DNA of 36,072 bases, taken from positions 1-36,072 of IMG/VR virus record IMGVR_UViG_3300035666_000090. One strand, 5' to 3'. The notes under the pieces were generated by a model. The model made no database searches, was not told the origin of the DNA, and saw only the letters and a program-made list of their open reading frames with translations. This stretch comes from a virus. Position numbers and translations under genes: made by a program. Shown here in pieces: positions 13,885 through 22,042 of the stretch (within the stretch, counting starts at the first letter, position 1; every line of letters starts with the position of its first letter).

Positions 13885-14193
13885 TCAGACCAGCCTTGCG
13901 AAGCCAGCGATGGGGACTGCGAACAGAATACTGGTGGTGTTCAGGCTTGGATGCGAGATCAATCCTTCTATCTCCTGACTTCCAGCGTCAAACATTTGAA
14001 CGACCGGCTTAAATCCTAAATTGTGATTTATCAGCCAGGTTGTAGATGGACTTCCTTGCGTAAAAAGGAACCCGGCTCCAGCTGGGCCTTGTGGCCCTTG
14101 TGCGCCAGGTGTAATTACCGTTACAACAATGCCTTCGCTGCTATCTGTAGCAACAATAGTTTGTGTTACAGCTTCAACGTTTACGATTGTCAT
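13885..14193 (-). CDS. Small fibre protein with collagen-like motif, 102 aa
   Basis: Contains a short GPQGPAG collagen-like run (GAQGPQGPAGAGF, about 30-42), followed by STTWLINHNLGFKPVVQMFD and HPSLNTTSILFAVPIAGFAR, a conserved terminal domain of many phage fibres. The collagen-like run may promote trimerisation. The ATG overlaps the upstream stop by 4 bases. Confidence 0.75.
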   Translation of the reverse strand: MTIVNVEAVTQTIVATDSSEGIVVTVITPGAQGPQGPAGAGFLFTQGSPSTTWLINHNLGFKPVVQMFDAGSQEIEGLISHPSLNTTSILFAVPIAGFARLV

Positions 14194-14528
14194 GTCGTGT
14201 ACCCCTGAGAAACGTAAATTGTCCCTCCAAGGTAATATTCTTTTAGATTTGATGGATTTGTTAGCAACACGTCATAGTAAACTTCATCAGGAAATGTGGC
14301 TGTTTGAGTTTCCGTAAAACTTAGCTTGACTTTGCCGATTGATCTATCTGTATATTGGACCGCAAAATCTGCGTACTTTACAGTACGATCCTTGTTCCAA
14401 GCTTCTGCATCAACTACCCAACCGGTCAGGTTGATTGGAGTCCCCGTGCCACCTTTGAACTGCAGCATTAGGCTGTAGTCCGCCCGACGCTTCAGGGGAA
14501 AGTTGTAAGTGCCGGGTGTGACTGCCAT
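14190..14528 (-). CDS. Virion protein, 112 aa
   Basis: Starts MAVTPGTYNFPLKRRADYSL and has a predicted beta-sandwich pattern (LMLQFKGGTGTPINLTGW, then DRSIGKVKLSFTETQTATFP). The 'R.ady...l.fk..dGtpi.LtGw...a' pattern resembles the N-terminal domain of small phage baseplate or upper fibre proteins (BppU-like), a tentative match. It lies between a tiny basic protein and fibre genes, supporting a structural role near the tail tip. Confidence 0.68.
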   Translation of the reverse strand: MAVTPGTYNFPLKRRADYSLMLQFKGGTGTPINLTGWVVDAEAWNKDRTVKYADFAVQYTDRSIGKVKLSFTETQTATFPDEVYYDVLLTNPSNLKEYYLGGTIYVSQGYTT

Positions 14529-14537
14529 GGATGCAGC

Positions 14538-14672
14538 CTAGCGTCCCTGGCCACACATTTTCTTGCGACCATGACTGGGCTTGCTGTGCTTCCCTTGGCC
14601 TTGCCGGGTCATCTTCGGCTTGCCAGGTTGATGGTCAACGCGGCCAGTGCCGGTTTTGCTTTTGACGGTCAT
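14538..14672 (-). CDS. Tiny basic protein, 44 aa, cyanophage-type
   Basis: ATG at 14672 gives a very basic 44-aa protein: MTVKSKTGTGRVDHQPGKPK at the start, then TRQGQGKHSKPSHGRKKM, ending CGQGR. It is rich in Lys, Arg, Gly and His with almost no hydrophobic residues. I recall short proteins with the same RVDHQPGKP...TRQG...KPSHGRK...RGQG pattern from cyanophage genomes, next to structural genes; function unknown. It fills the gap between J and the 112-aa virion protein. Confidence 0.72.
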   Translation of the reverse strand: MTVKSKTGTGRVDHQPGKPKMTRQGQGKHSKPSHGRKKMCGQGR

Positions 14673-14696
14673 CGACAGATCACAGCTGTCTAGATA

Positions 14697-16949
14697 TTAG
14701 GTTGTCCCGTAGCCCGCAGCAACATAGTCGGCCTCGACATATGGACCGAGGGTATATTCTGCGCGAGCCGCTCTGCTTAAGCCGGAGCTGGGAGAAACGC
14801 TGAATACTTGTATGTGGTGTTTCCCAGGCACAGGATTTTCAACATCAAAAACAAACCCTTGAACATCAGCGGTTGTAAATATGTCTTCGTCTGCGCGATA
14901 TTTTACCCTAAACTGTCCTATGCCAATAGGCGCAGTCCAGAAAAATGTAAGTTTTTTAACAATAGTACCGTTGCGGTTGATGTCGATTTCTGTGCCACGT
15001 ACATTTTGTGGCGCTCCAGGCAGTGCGTTAAGCTGAAAACCCTGCCTGGGGGCAATCGGAATATCCGCTTCAACGTAATCATATTTTGCTGGATTATAGG
15101 CCACTGCGGTTATAGAATATTGCGCGCGATCGTCTTCTTTTATACTAAGTACGCGCCATAGCGTTGTTTCTACGATTTCATTTTCAAGCGCCCAAAGTGA
15201 ATTTACGTTTGGCGCGGCACTGAATGGCTGCGATACGGTAATTACTCCGTCTAGAATTGACTCAACTTGGCGGGACTCAAGCACTCCATCTGGAAGAATT
15301 ACTGATACAAGTGAGCTTGCTGGTGCTCCGCCAAGGTCCGTACCTGTTGTAGTGTCAACCGTAATTTGCGTGGCTGTTGACGCGGCGATACGTCCAGCAC
15401 GCCTTGAACCGGAATAGAGTGGATCAGAAATTTTTATGATTTGCCCAGGACGTATTTTCTGTCCAGCTTCTAAGCCGGATTGGAACGTCACAACATTTTT
15501 TTCGTAACGCTCTGTGTAAATAAGCCAGCGGCCCAGCCTACGCGCCTGCCCTCTGCTTGTGCAGCCAAAAGCGCTAATTTCTGTTTTTATTACACCGTAT
15601 TTATCAATAAGCTCGGGATCCTCCTCTACCTCATACGCAATATCGCGTGTTTCAATGTCGAGATAGCTGACTACGGCTACGTTTGGGCGCGTCTTGAGGC
15701 TTGAATTGCTATAAGCAAATCCTTCTTCAGAAACATTGGCCAATGTAAATAGATACGCCGGATCAGATGGTCTATCCTGAACAATAGTAAGAGCACCGGC
15801 ACTCCAGAACCCTTGACAACGCATTACAGATAGCAAGTCATTTACTGTTTTGTAGGCGTCTTCTGATATTTGTATATTTGCATTGCAAGAAAAGCGGGCT
15901 TCTTGCCCACCAAAGCCGTCAGGAACCAACTGATTGGAATATTTTGATGCAGCAAAGAAAGCCCATTTATCCAAATTCGCGGCCTTAATGTGATCGCCAA
16001 AACCATAGCGGCTTTCCGTTAAAACATCCCACAGGATCCAGGCTGGGCAGGATGTCCAAACTGCCGGTCCCAATGTGCCATCCCAAACAAAATTGAGCGG
16101 GTAAACAATGCGTCCTGTTTCTTGATCAACTTCAACACCCTTCGGGATTCGTACCTTGATTCCCTTGACCAAGTAACTGCGTTGCGGAATAGAATTAAAT
16201 TGTTGAGCGTTGACACGAAAAGCAACAAGAGCGCTATTTGGGTAACGTGGTTTTGAATAAATAATCTCTGTGTAGCTGATCCATATTGTTTTGTTGCTTA
16301 AAAGTTGATCCGTGCTATCGTCGGTTACACGTAAAACTTTTATGTCTACAGTTGCTCCAGAAGCGCGTTGCGGTAGCTGCACTAGATACTGCTTCCGGTA
16401 CTCATCTGGCGTTCTGCCAGATATTGTATCGTCTATACTTTCTGCAAAGCCACCGCCGTCATACTGCACAAATATCTTTAGCTGCACTGCCGTTCCTTTT
16501 GTGTCGCCCGTTTCGTTATCAATACGCTGCAACGACGGTATGGCTATCGTGATCCTTACTGCATCTACTTCAGAATCTGTAATGCTTCTTACAATAGGAA
16601 AGTTTTTAAGTATCTCAGTGTTTACTGGCTTTTCGTCTTCAATAGTCCCACTTCCCAATGGAATCCAACTTTGGGTTTGAGTGCCAACACGTTGATATAC
16701 TTTTACATCCTGGAAATTATACGTTCCGTCTGAATTTTGTAGTTGAGTATTATTGAGAAAAATAGATTGATAGCCATCCACCAGACCCTTTATTTCTCCT
16801 TCTGAAATTAGATCAACCAGATAGGCGTATTGCGTTGAATTTAGGCTGTCTTCGTCTGTTATCGGCTTGCGTGGAGCCGGTGCGTTTCCCTTGCCGCCTG
16901 CACCGGAAATAATAGTATTTTTTTGCCGTTCAGGAAAAGGAGAAGACAT
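14697..16949 (-). CDS. Tail tip / host specificity protein, gpJ-like
   Basis: Central tail hub protein of the lambda J family, 750 aa from ATG 16949. Early residues show RKPITDEDSLNSTQYAYLVD and ISEGEIKGLVDGYQSIFLNN, the typical J N-terminus. The middle has RVNAQQFNSIPQRSYLVKG, YPLNFVWDGTLGPAVWTSCP and WILWDVLTESRYGFG, all signature J segments. The C-terminus (LPGAPQNVRGTE onward) is a fibronectin III-like domain ending YGTT. The GTG at 16985 would overlap the zinc-ribbon gene and is less likely. It is shorter than lambda J (1132 aa), lacking the extended receptor-binding C-terminus, a task that the separate fibres may perform. Confidence 0.9.
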   Translation of the reverse strand: MSSPFPERQKNTIISGAGGKGNAPAPRKPITDEDSLNSTQYAYLVDLISEGEIKGLVDGYQSIFLNNTQLQNSDGTYNFQDVKVYQRVGTQTQSWIPLGSGTIEDEKPVNTEILKNFPIVRSITDSEVDAVRITIAIPSLQRIDNETGDTKGTAVQLKIFVQYDGGGFAESIDDTISGRTPDEYRKQYLVQLPQRASGATVDIKVLRVTDDSTDQLLSNKTIWISYTEIIYSKPRYPNSALVAFRVNAQQFNSIPQRSYLVKGIKVRIPKGVEVDQETGRIVYPLNFVWDGTLGPAVWTSCPAWILWDVLTESRYGFGDHIKAANLDKWAFFAASKYSNQLVPDGFGGQEARFSCNANIQISEDAYKTVNDLLSVMRCQGFWSAGALTIVQDRPSDPAYLFTLANVSEEGFAYSNSSLKTRPNVAVVSYLDIETRDIAYEVEEDPELIDKYGVIKTEISAFGCTSRGQARRLGRWLIYTERYEKNVVTFQSGLEAGQKIRPGQIIKISDPLYSGSRRAGRIAASTATQITVDTTTGTDLGGAPASSLVSVILPDGVLESRQVESILDGVITVSQPFSAAPNVNSLWALENEIVETTLWRVLSIKEDDRAQYSITAVAYNPAKYDYVEADIPIAPRQGFQLNALPGAPQNVRGTEIDINRNGTIVKKLTFFWTAPIGIGQFRVKYRADEDIFTTADVQGFVFDVENPVPGKHHIQVFSVSPSSGLSRAARAEYTLGPYVEADYVAAGYGTT

Positions 16950-16953
16950 TAGA

Positions 16954-17124
16954 TCACCATTTGTCGGCTGGGCACTTTGCACCATTAAACCAGACCTTGA
17001 TGCGCATAAAGCAGCCGCACATGCTACACCGCCCAGTAGCTTCAGAAAAGTTTTTGCAGGTAGCGCAAACAGCTAAGCGTGTACTTGCTAGATGCTGCCG
17101 ATTGGGAGACAAGGTGTGGTTCAT
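16954..17124 (-). CDS. Zinc-ribbon small protein, 56 aa
   Basis: From ATG 17124, the protein reads MNHTLSPNRQHLASTRLAVC, then ATCKNFSEATGRCSMCGCFM, ending KCPADKW. Six Cys (20, 23, 33, 36, 38, 51) form a likely zinc ribbon. Small proteins with the C.xC...T..C..CGCfM..K......CP...W pattern are found in many phages, often among structural genes; their function is unknown. It lies between the I-like and J-like genes, 4 bases before the J start. Confidence 0.72.
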   Translation of the reverse strand: MNHTLSPNRQHLASTRLAVCATCKNFSEATGRCSMCGCFMRIKVWFNGAKCPADKW

Positions 17125-17134
17125 AGAGCACTGC

Positions 17135-18319
17135 CTATGGAATTTTTGGACCCTGCCCATCAGCATAACCGTCCCATAGGGTTTCCAATTCTATAACCTC
17201 GACAGTCGTTTCGCCGTCCTGACTAAATTCAAATCCAAAGGGTGCGCCAATGCTGTAAGGCTCTTCTGGGCTTACCCCACCAACCCATTGCCCGAAAACC
17301 GCAAATATAGTATTATCGGACTTTCTGATGCCCCACAATGCGGCCAAAACCCCACCCATGCTACCAGATGCAACTCTGATTGTTGAGCCACCGAACCAAG
17401 CCTGAGATTTAGGGCTAGAGGCAGTCGGAGGATCATTGAACGGAGTGTACCAGTACGGGTAACCAGATGCTGTTGGAAACCACTCACTAACATAGTCCAG
17501 TCTTCTTGCCCGCCAGTACCTGAAGTTACTTGTATAGACTTGTACTACCGTGGGAGGTGTCGTGATTGTAGTGCCATCATTACATTTAATCATAGCAAAA
17601 ACCGTTTTACCTCCATCTAACGCTGAAGGGTAAAAAGCCTCACCTCTTTGACCGCTGTCGGCGCCGTTAAGAAACCATATTATTTCATTAACTATACATA
17701 TGTCTGATGGAACAGTAAGGAAGCTAAAATCATCAGCATATGTTATCTCTATTGGACCTGCGCCACCCCCGAGGTCTTCTATTTCATTCCCAATGCCTGC
17801 GGAAATAACGACACTGCCGACTAGCGTTTTACCGTAAACAAGTGGCACCGGTGTGCCTGCGCGACTGGTTTGTTGTATGCCAGAAAAGTTGTAACTCTTT
17901 TTTATGTCGGAGGTAGAATTTTCGCCTTGCCCTACTCTTGGGACTGGGGTAATGAGTTGAGCCACGCCGCCAAGCACTAGGCTTGCGCCAAGTCCGAAAA
18001 GAATAGGTGCCACAAATGGTACGAAAAATGATATAGCTATAAGCGCAATTCCAGCCAAAATGCGTCCAACGGCGCCAGAGCCTTCGATAACTGGAACGAT
18101 TTTTATTGCTTCTACATTTGTTATATCATGTAGTTCATCTGCTGCCAATGATGTATGTGTAATTACTCTGTAATGCTTGTCGGCCATGTGCTGCTCAAGC
18201 CCTTCAAAATTCGCCACAAGAAAGCGCACGGCCTCAGCCGCTGTGCTTATATCAGCCTCCAGAACTCTTGAGCCTACAAATTTTGCAAGGCTGCCATAAA
18301 GCCTAATCTTGCGAAGCAT
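17135..18319 (-). CDS. Tail assembly protein, gpI-like with long C-terminal extension
   Basis: The N-terminal part matches lambda gpI: MLRKIRLYGSLAKFVGSRVL, then VRFLVANFEGLEQHM, a membrane-like Gly/Ala-rich segment (IALIAISFFVPFVAPILFGL, about 90-110) and the LITPVPRV ... YNFSGIQQTSRAGTPVPLVYG segment (about 125-170) that normally ends the protein. Here it continues for about 220 more residues, beta-rich and aromatic (FPTASGYPYWYTPFNDPP), ending DGYADGQGPKIP. Lambda gpI has about 220 aa, so the extension is unusual. It overlaps the K-like gene by 17 bases. gpI assists J assembly. Confidence 0.85.
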   Translation of the reverse strand: MLRKIRLYGSLAKFVGSRVLEADISTAAEAVRFLVANFEGLEQHMADKHYRVITHTSLAADELHDITNVEAIKIVPVIEGSGAVGRILAGIALIAISFFVPFVAPILFGLGASLVLGGVAQLITPVPRVGQGENSTSDIKKSYNFSGIQQTSRAGTPVPLVYGKTLVGSVVISAGIGNEIEDLGGGAGPIEITYADDFSFLTVPSDICIVNEIIWFLNGADSGQRGEAFYPSALDGGKTVFAMIKCNDGTTITTPPTVVQVYTSNFRYWRARRLDYVSEWFPTASGYPYWYTPFNDPPTASSPKSQAWFGGSTIRVASGSMGGVLAALWGIRKSDNTIFAVFGQWVGGVSPEEPYSIGAPFGFEFSQDGETTVEVIELETLWDGYADGQGPKIP

Positions 18320-19013
18320 GACGCAACCTCCTTCCAGTGCATTTTAGGAGCCAACCCCCGTAAATATCACGACTGCTAAGCCTACTGCGTAAATGGTGAA
18401 GTATCATACCGTCTCCAATATATACGCCGCAATGGTTCAATCCTGTGTCTGATTGAATCGACATAAGCAGAGCATCCCCTGGCCGCAATTCTTCGTCATC
18501 ATTCAGTTCCCTGAATCCGGCCGCAGGCCAGCAGGAGTCAAACATGGGGGCCTTGATGAAATCCATTGGATTCACGGGCCGATCCCAGTCAGGAAGCTCG
18601 ATGCCCTGTTCTCCGTACCAGTCACGGACCAGTGTCCAGCAGTCCTGCACGCTCCACACCCATTCTCTGCCGACCAAAGGAGACATGTAGCCACATGGCG
18701 TATAAGTAGACCAAAACGAAGTCTGTGGATTGACTATGTGCCACGGCAGGTCAGTCTTTTCTGCTGCAACCTTGTCGGCGTTACTGGCTACTGCCGACAT
18801 TGTTGGATGACTATGAACTATGGCCATAATCTCACCTGCCTGCTCTGCCTGCGCGTAATCATCTGGATTTATGGTAAACATCTGCTCTGGATACACCGAT
18901 ATATTCTTGCACGGCCAGTACACTTCTTCTCCTTTTATGATGACAACAAGTCCGCACGATTCGGTTGGATATGCAGATTTTGCATGGTTTAACGCTTTTT
19001 CTTGCCAGCTCAT
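18303..19013 (-). CDS. Tail tip peptidase, gpK-like (JAMM + NlpC/P60)
   Basis: A 236-aa two-domain protein like lambda gpK. The N-terminal half is a JAB/MPN (JAMM) metallopeptidase domain with E18 in YPTESCG and the zinc motif HSHPTMSAVASNAD (67-80; exactly HxHx7Sx2D). The C-terminal half is an NlpC/P60 domain with C125 in VQDCWTLVRDWY, H194 in NHCGVYIG and possibly H206. Both catalytic motifs look intact. It probably processes tail-tip proteins and cuts cell wall during DNA entry. The ATG forms an ATGA overlap with the L-like stop. Confidence 0.9.
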   Translation of the reverse strand: MSWQEKALNHAKSAYPTESCGLVVIIKGEEVYWPCKNISVYPEQMFTINPDDYAQAEQAGEIMAIVHSHPTMSAVASNADKVAAEKTDLPWHIVNPQTSFWSTYTPCGYMSPLVGREWVWSVQDCWTLVRDWYGEQGIELPDWDRPVNPMDFIKAPMFDSCWPAAGFRELNDDEELRPGDALLMSIQSDTGLNHCGVYIGDGMILHHLRSRLSSRDIYGGWLLKCTGRRLRHASQD

Positions 19014-19768
19014 ACAAAAAATGTCCCGATACCAGGGAAGCCGCCGAACGGCAGCTCGGTGTATTGTCCGAATCTTAGCTCACATCCAGAAAGCTGCTTG
19101 CTGCATACATCCAAGGCGGCCGAGGTGACCTCTTCATCTTTTTCATTGAAAAAGTCAGTACCGCTGTACCCACATTCGGCGGATCTATACACCCATTGAC
19201 AGCGTGTAACGCACTGCCGCTTTGGCACTCGTACCCCGACAAGATCAAAAGCACTTGCAAGCTCATACTCAATTGCTACGCGAGTTTCCGATGATTTTCT
19301 GTCTACATAGTAAATCTCTGGCTCCCATGAGGCCGTTGGATCGGCCTCGGGATTCGTGTTAGATGGAAAATTCGCAGCATCCAAAAAACGCGCCAAAGTG
19401 CGTATGCGCACTACCCTGGCTCCCTCTAAACCATCGGGCAAAGAAAGAATGAGATTGGTTATCGTACCGAGAATGTTGGCTATGCGAATCTTTGGTCGTG
19501 GCAGGGATCCCTGTCCGTCCCATTCAAAGCCATCAGCTTCTATTGGAATGGCCGCGTATGTATTACCCTGCCAAATTACATTAGTATCTAGCTGATTGGT
19601 GCCCGCATGAAAATACAAAGTCTGGAGCAGTCCGTGCTGTTTAATATTTAGAATAAGCTGAAACAGCTCAATTACCGCACTCGGAGAAACATCCTGAAGC
19701 GCAGATGTTAGGGATGGACCGGTATCGACGTATCCAAATACGCAATACTCAGATACAACGTAATCCAT
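19010..19768 (-). CDS. Minor tail protein, gpL-like iron-sulfur protein
   Basis: Tail tip protein of the lambda L family, 252 aa. IELFQLIL, LYFHAGTNQ and YAAIPIEADGFEWDGQGSLP (32-90) are the typical N-terminal segments. C186, C190, C199, C222 and C229 (RQCVTRCQWVYRSAECGY, then CSKQLSGC) include the Cys set that binds a [4Fe-4S] cluster in lambda gpL. The extra 30 residues before the usual start (MDYVVSEYCVFGYVDTGPS) are unusual but in frame without another start. It caps the tape-measure end of the tail. Confidence 0.88.
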   Translation of the reverse strand: MDYVVSEYCVFGYVDTGPSLTSALQDVSPSAVIELFQLILNIKQHGLLQTLYFHAGTNQLDTNVIWQGNTYAAIPIEADGFEWDGQGSLPRPKIRIANILGTITNLILSLPDGLEGARVVRIRTLARFLDAANFPSNTNPEADPTASWEPEIYYVDRKSSETRVAIEYELASAFDLVGVRVPKRQCVTRCQWVYRSAECGYSGTDFFNEKDEEVTSAALDVCSKQLSGCELRFGQYTELPFGGFPGIGTFFV

Positions 19769-19771
19769 GTA

Positions 19772-20194
19772 TTATGTAATAGTTGCTTTGATTACTGCAA
19801 ATCCAATTAGAAGTGTTTCTGAAAGCGAGCTGTCTGTGATGTTTCGGATTGCGATCGTGGCAGCACCGGCACCGGCCCTAGCACTTAAAACATAGTTGCC
19901 AAACGTACCAAATGATACGTGATTCAGCACAATAATATCTGTTGCCGTAATTGTACTATTCGTAAGAGTAAAAGTAGCTACAGTATTGGCGGCCAAAGCT
20001 GAGCCATTTACTGTAATTTGCCCGCATTTTTTGTTAAGCGTTACGGAAGTTGTTTTATCGGTTGTTTGGGTTACCGACCCGCCTTCCCCTATAACGTATC
20101 CAGCCTTGTCAATATTTAAGTTGACAAAATTGCTATCAAGCTCTGTGTGCGTAAGCGGTACGCCCTTGCCGGAACGGGTTACGATGGTGCTCAT
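19772..20194 (-). CDS. Virion / fibre-like protein, 140 aa
   Basis: Begins MSTIVTRSGKGVPLTHTELD and SNFVNLN, a widespread N-terminal motif of phage tail fibres ('sGk.sPLT..ElD.NF.nLn'). The rest is beta-rich with repeated Thr/Ala (TLTNSTITATDIIVLNHVSF, then GAGAATIAIRNITDSSLSE). Its ATG overlaps the upstream stop by one base (TAATG), so the two are co-translated. It is probably a fibre-anchoring or baseplate-peripheral component. Confidence 0.7.
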   Translation of the reverse strand: MSTIVTRSGKGVPLTHTELDSNFVNLNIDKAGYVIGEGGSVTQTTDKTTSVTLNKKCGQITVNGSALAANTVATFTLTNSTITATDIIVLNHVSFGTFGNYVLSARAGAGAATIAIRNITDSSLSETLLIGFAVIKATIT

Positions 20195-20607
20195 TAGTTT
20201 TGCAGGGTGATAATGTTCTGTGCGACCGAGAAGGTTGCGGTGGAAGACACTACGTTTGATCCGAAGTCATCGTAGACCACCAGGCGGTCGCTGGATGCAG
20301 TGCCAGTAGACTGATAGATTACAGCTGCGCGAGCTGTAATTGTGCTAGTGGGCCAGTCCGTGACCGCAAACGTAAACGTAACTTTGTCGTTGGCAGTATC
20401 TTTAACTACGGTGCAGGCACAGGTTGTCCCACCAGCGCTATAACCAGTTCCGATTACTTCGTTGGTTACATCGCTTCTTTTTGTATGAGTGTCCTTATCT
20501 GGAACATAGGAACTCGTCACAAGCATCATCTTAAATGTATTGCCATCCATGTCGATGAGCCCCCTGGCGAGGTCATCCGAGAACGAGTTGAAAATGAGTG
20601 AGGCCAT
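20194..20607 (-). CDS. Conserved phage virion protein, 137 aa
   Basis: Starts MASLIFNSFSDDLARGLIDM and contains FKMMLVTSSYVPDKDTHTKR and SDVTNEVIGTGYSAGG, a strongly conserved pattern in small structural proteins of diverse tailed phages (recalled from memory). The rest (TFTFAVTDWPTSTITARAAV) is beta-rich. The exact place in the virion is unknown; occurrence next to tail adhesins suggests the tail tip. Confidence 0.72.
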   Translation of the reverse strand: MASLIFNSFSDDLARGLIDMDGNTFKMMLVTSSYVPDKDTHTKRSDVTNEVIGTGYSAGGTTCACTVVKDTANDKVTFTFAVTDWPTSTITARAAVIYQSTGTASSDRLVVYDDFGSNVVSSTATFSVAQNIITLQN

Positions 20608-20660
20608 TAGCTGCAGGATCTTTGCGGCAGTCTAAACGCTGAACAGGCAGTAGAGACCGA

Positions 20661-20956
20661 TCAACGCGAACGCAAGGGCTGGGCGTGCTCAGCTGGCATG
20701 ATGCCCCACTTGAATGCCAGCCACGTTTGCAATGAGTCTCGATCAGTGCTGTTTAGCACAAAAGAGAAAACGATGTATTCGCCAATCAAGCCACACCAGC
20801 CGCGATTAAGACTTGAGTAGCCACGATCATTGCCGATTTCAAACCCGCCAGTTGTGTTAAACGTAGCGCTGGAGGAATTATTAATGCGCATGATCGCAGG
20901 GTTGTCAATGGAGGGCGAAGTGAACAGGCTGGAGTATCTATTGCTGGTACCGCCAT
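20661..20956 (-). pseudogene. LamG-like adhesin fragment without start
   Basis: The frame ending at 20661 encodes the C-terminal end of a concanavalin A/LamG-type domain: GGFEIGNDRGYSSL, WCGLIGEYIVFSFVLNST, LQTWLAFKWGI. The first ATG in frame (20891) is in the middle of the domain and lacks a ribosome site; upstream the frame stays open into the exact 62-bp repeat (20957-21018) without a standard start. A 5' part of an adhesin therefore seems to have been replaced by the chaperone-start repeat. The 77-aa frame at 20786-21019 starts with the chaperone N-terminus but runs on as an unrelated frame. This 420-base stretch (20608-21027) holds no other supported gene. Confidence 0.55.
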
Positions 20957-21018
20957 AAAGCGGATGCGGTGCGGCAGGGGTGCTGGGGTAGCTTGGCAGT
21001 GGGAGTAGAGCATGATCA
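20957..21018. repeat. 62-bp exact direct repeat, copy 1
   Basis: Identical over 62 bases to 21981-22042. On the - strand it carries the start and first codons of the fibre-assembly chaperone (MLYSHCQATPAPLPHRIRF). At this copy the chaperone frame is cut after these codons and joined to a LamG fragment. Confidence 0.85.
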
Positions 21019-21027
21019 TGCGCGGGA

Positions 21028-21621
21028 TTAACTAATCGCTACCTTATTTGTTACATAGAGAGTGTCTTGGGTCACTACATTGAGACTTGTTCCGACTGTT
21101 ATGGTTGCCAGGCTGACAAAGTTTGCGTTGCTTTCGTTTGATGCGTTGAAATTAAACGATGCCGGGAATCTGGGGCCATACAATCCACCGCCATAGGTCA
21201 CAAAGATGCGAATGTGCGTAGGCGACGCTACGGCAGAGCCCATGTCGAAAGTAATGGTTGCTGAGCTTCGGATCCCGCTCCAGGATGTTCTGTAGTTTCG
21301 ATCGTTCGTGGTTCCATCAACGATGCCGCTATAGACTCCACCATCCCAAGTAAAGCTGCCAGTTGCTGTTACGCCTGTGATTACCGTGTTATTGTTGTAA
21401 AGTTCAACCTCTGCGATTTCGATGGTGTCTGCGTTTAGTGATGTGTTTGCAAATGTATCTAGCCTGTAATACCTGTAGAGTTCTGATGGTGATGCTGGCC
21501 AAAGCCCGGCACGCCTGGCCAGGTTCTGTTCCTCCAGCATCCAGATGCCTGAGGCCGCAGACAGGCTGGTGTTGCGCTTGGCGCCGGAGAGGCCGCCGTT
21601 GGTGGCGAAGACAGGAGACAT
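21028..21621 (-). CDS. Discoidin-like adhesin, copy 2
   Basis: A 197-aa protein with an F5/8 type C (discoidin)-like galactose-binding fold: YYRLDTFANTSLNADTIEIA then EVELYNN; VDGTTNDRNYRTSWSGIRSS; ATITFDMGSAVASPTHIRIF; FPASFNFNASNESNANFVSL. Its first 25 residues (ATNGGLSGAKRNTSLSAASG) match those of the other copy at 22040-22603 (GGLMGVRRTPTTGTASG). The two are diverged paralogs on either side of the chaperone gene. Predicted role: binding host surface sugars. Confidence 0.75.
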   Translation of the reverse strand: MSPVFATNGGLSGAKRNTSLSAASGIWMLEEQNLARRAGLWPASPSELYRYYRLDTFANTSLNADTIEIAEVELYNNNTVITGVTATGSFTWDGGVYSGIVDGTTNDRNYRTSWSGIRSSATITFDMGSAVASPTHIRIFVTYGGGLYGPRFPASFNFNASNESNANFVSLATITVGTSLNVVTQDTLYVTNKVAIS

Positions 21622-21623
21622 GG

Positions 21624-22037
21624 CTAGGCGGTGGCGGGTGGCTGCGGCCAGGTGATGTCGAATGGATTGGCAGCATCGGCCAGGTCGCGCAAGTCCTGGC
21701 GGTAGGTCGCCCAGGCATCACGATCGGCGCCGAGGTCGTAGTCGGTGATCTGCGTCCAGTCGCAAGACTGCAGCAGCTCGATGCGCTGCTGGCGGATCTT
21801 GGCGTGCTGCGTTTGCAGCTCATCGAAGCTGTAGGGGCGCACCAGGAACTGCGTGCCGTCCCAGTCGATGGTCTCCAGCTTCGGGTTGCACTCGGGGCGC
21901 TCGTAAGGGCCGCTGTAACCGGCACGCACCAGTTCGTCAGGCGTGAAGGTGCTGCTGTCGGTGCGGGTGCTGCCGTCCGCAAAGCGGATGCGGTGCGGCA
22001 GGGGTGCTGGGGTAGCTTGGCAGTGGGAGTAGAGCAT
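21624..22037 (-). CDS. Tail fibre assembly chaperone
   Basis: A 137-aa protein with ATG 22037 (the in-frame TTG 22043 is less likely). The C-terminal part has RIELLQSCDWTQITDYDLG, WATYRQDLRDLAD and PFDITWPQPPATA, the pattern of the phage tail-fibre assembly chaperone family (DWTQ...W..YR..LRd......WP.PP). The N-terminus (MLYSHCQATPAPLPHRIRFA) is repeated exactly near 21000. It sits between two discoidin-like adhesins and probably helps their folding or attachment. Confidence 0.82.
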   Translation of the reverse strand: MLYSHCQATPAPLPHRIRFADGSTRTDSSTFTPDELVRAGYSGPYERPECNPKLETIDWDGTQFLVRPYSFDELQTQHAKIRQQRIELLQSCDWTQITDYDLGADRDAWATYRQDLRDLADAANPFDITWPQPPATA

Positions 22038-22042
22038 GATCA
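21981..22042. repeat. 62-bp exact direct repeat, copy 2
   Basis: Identical to 20957-21018, covering the start region of the intact chaperone gene and the stop of the discoidin-like adhesin copy 1. The pair is about 1 kb apart and would recombine by homologous recombination, deleting one adhesin and the chaperone. Confidence 0.85.

Noticed and set aside
20786-21019. A 77-aa frame starting like the chaperone
   Set aside because: Only the first 21 residues come from the exact 62-bp repeat; the rest is a frame unrelated to any domain and overlaps the LamG fragment in another frame.
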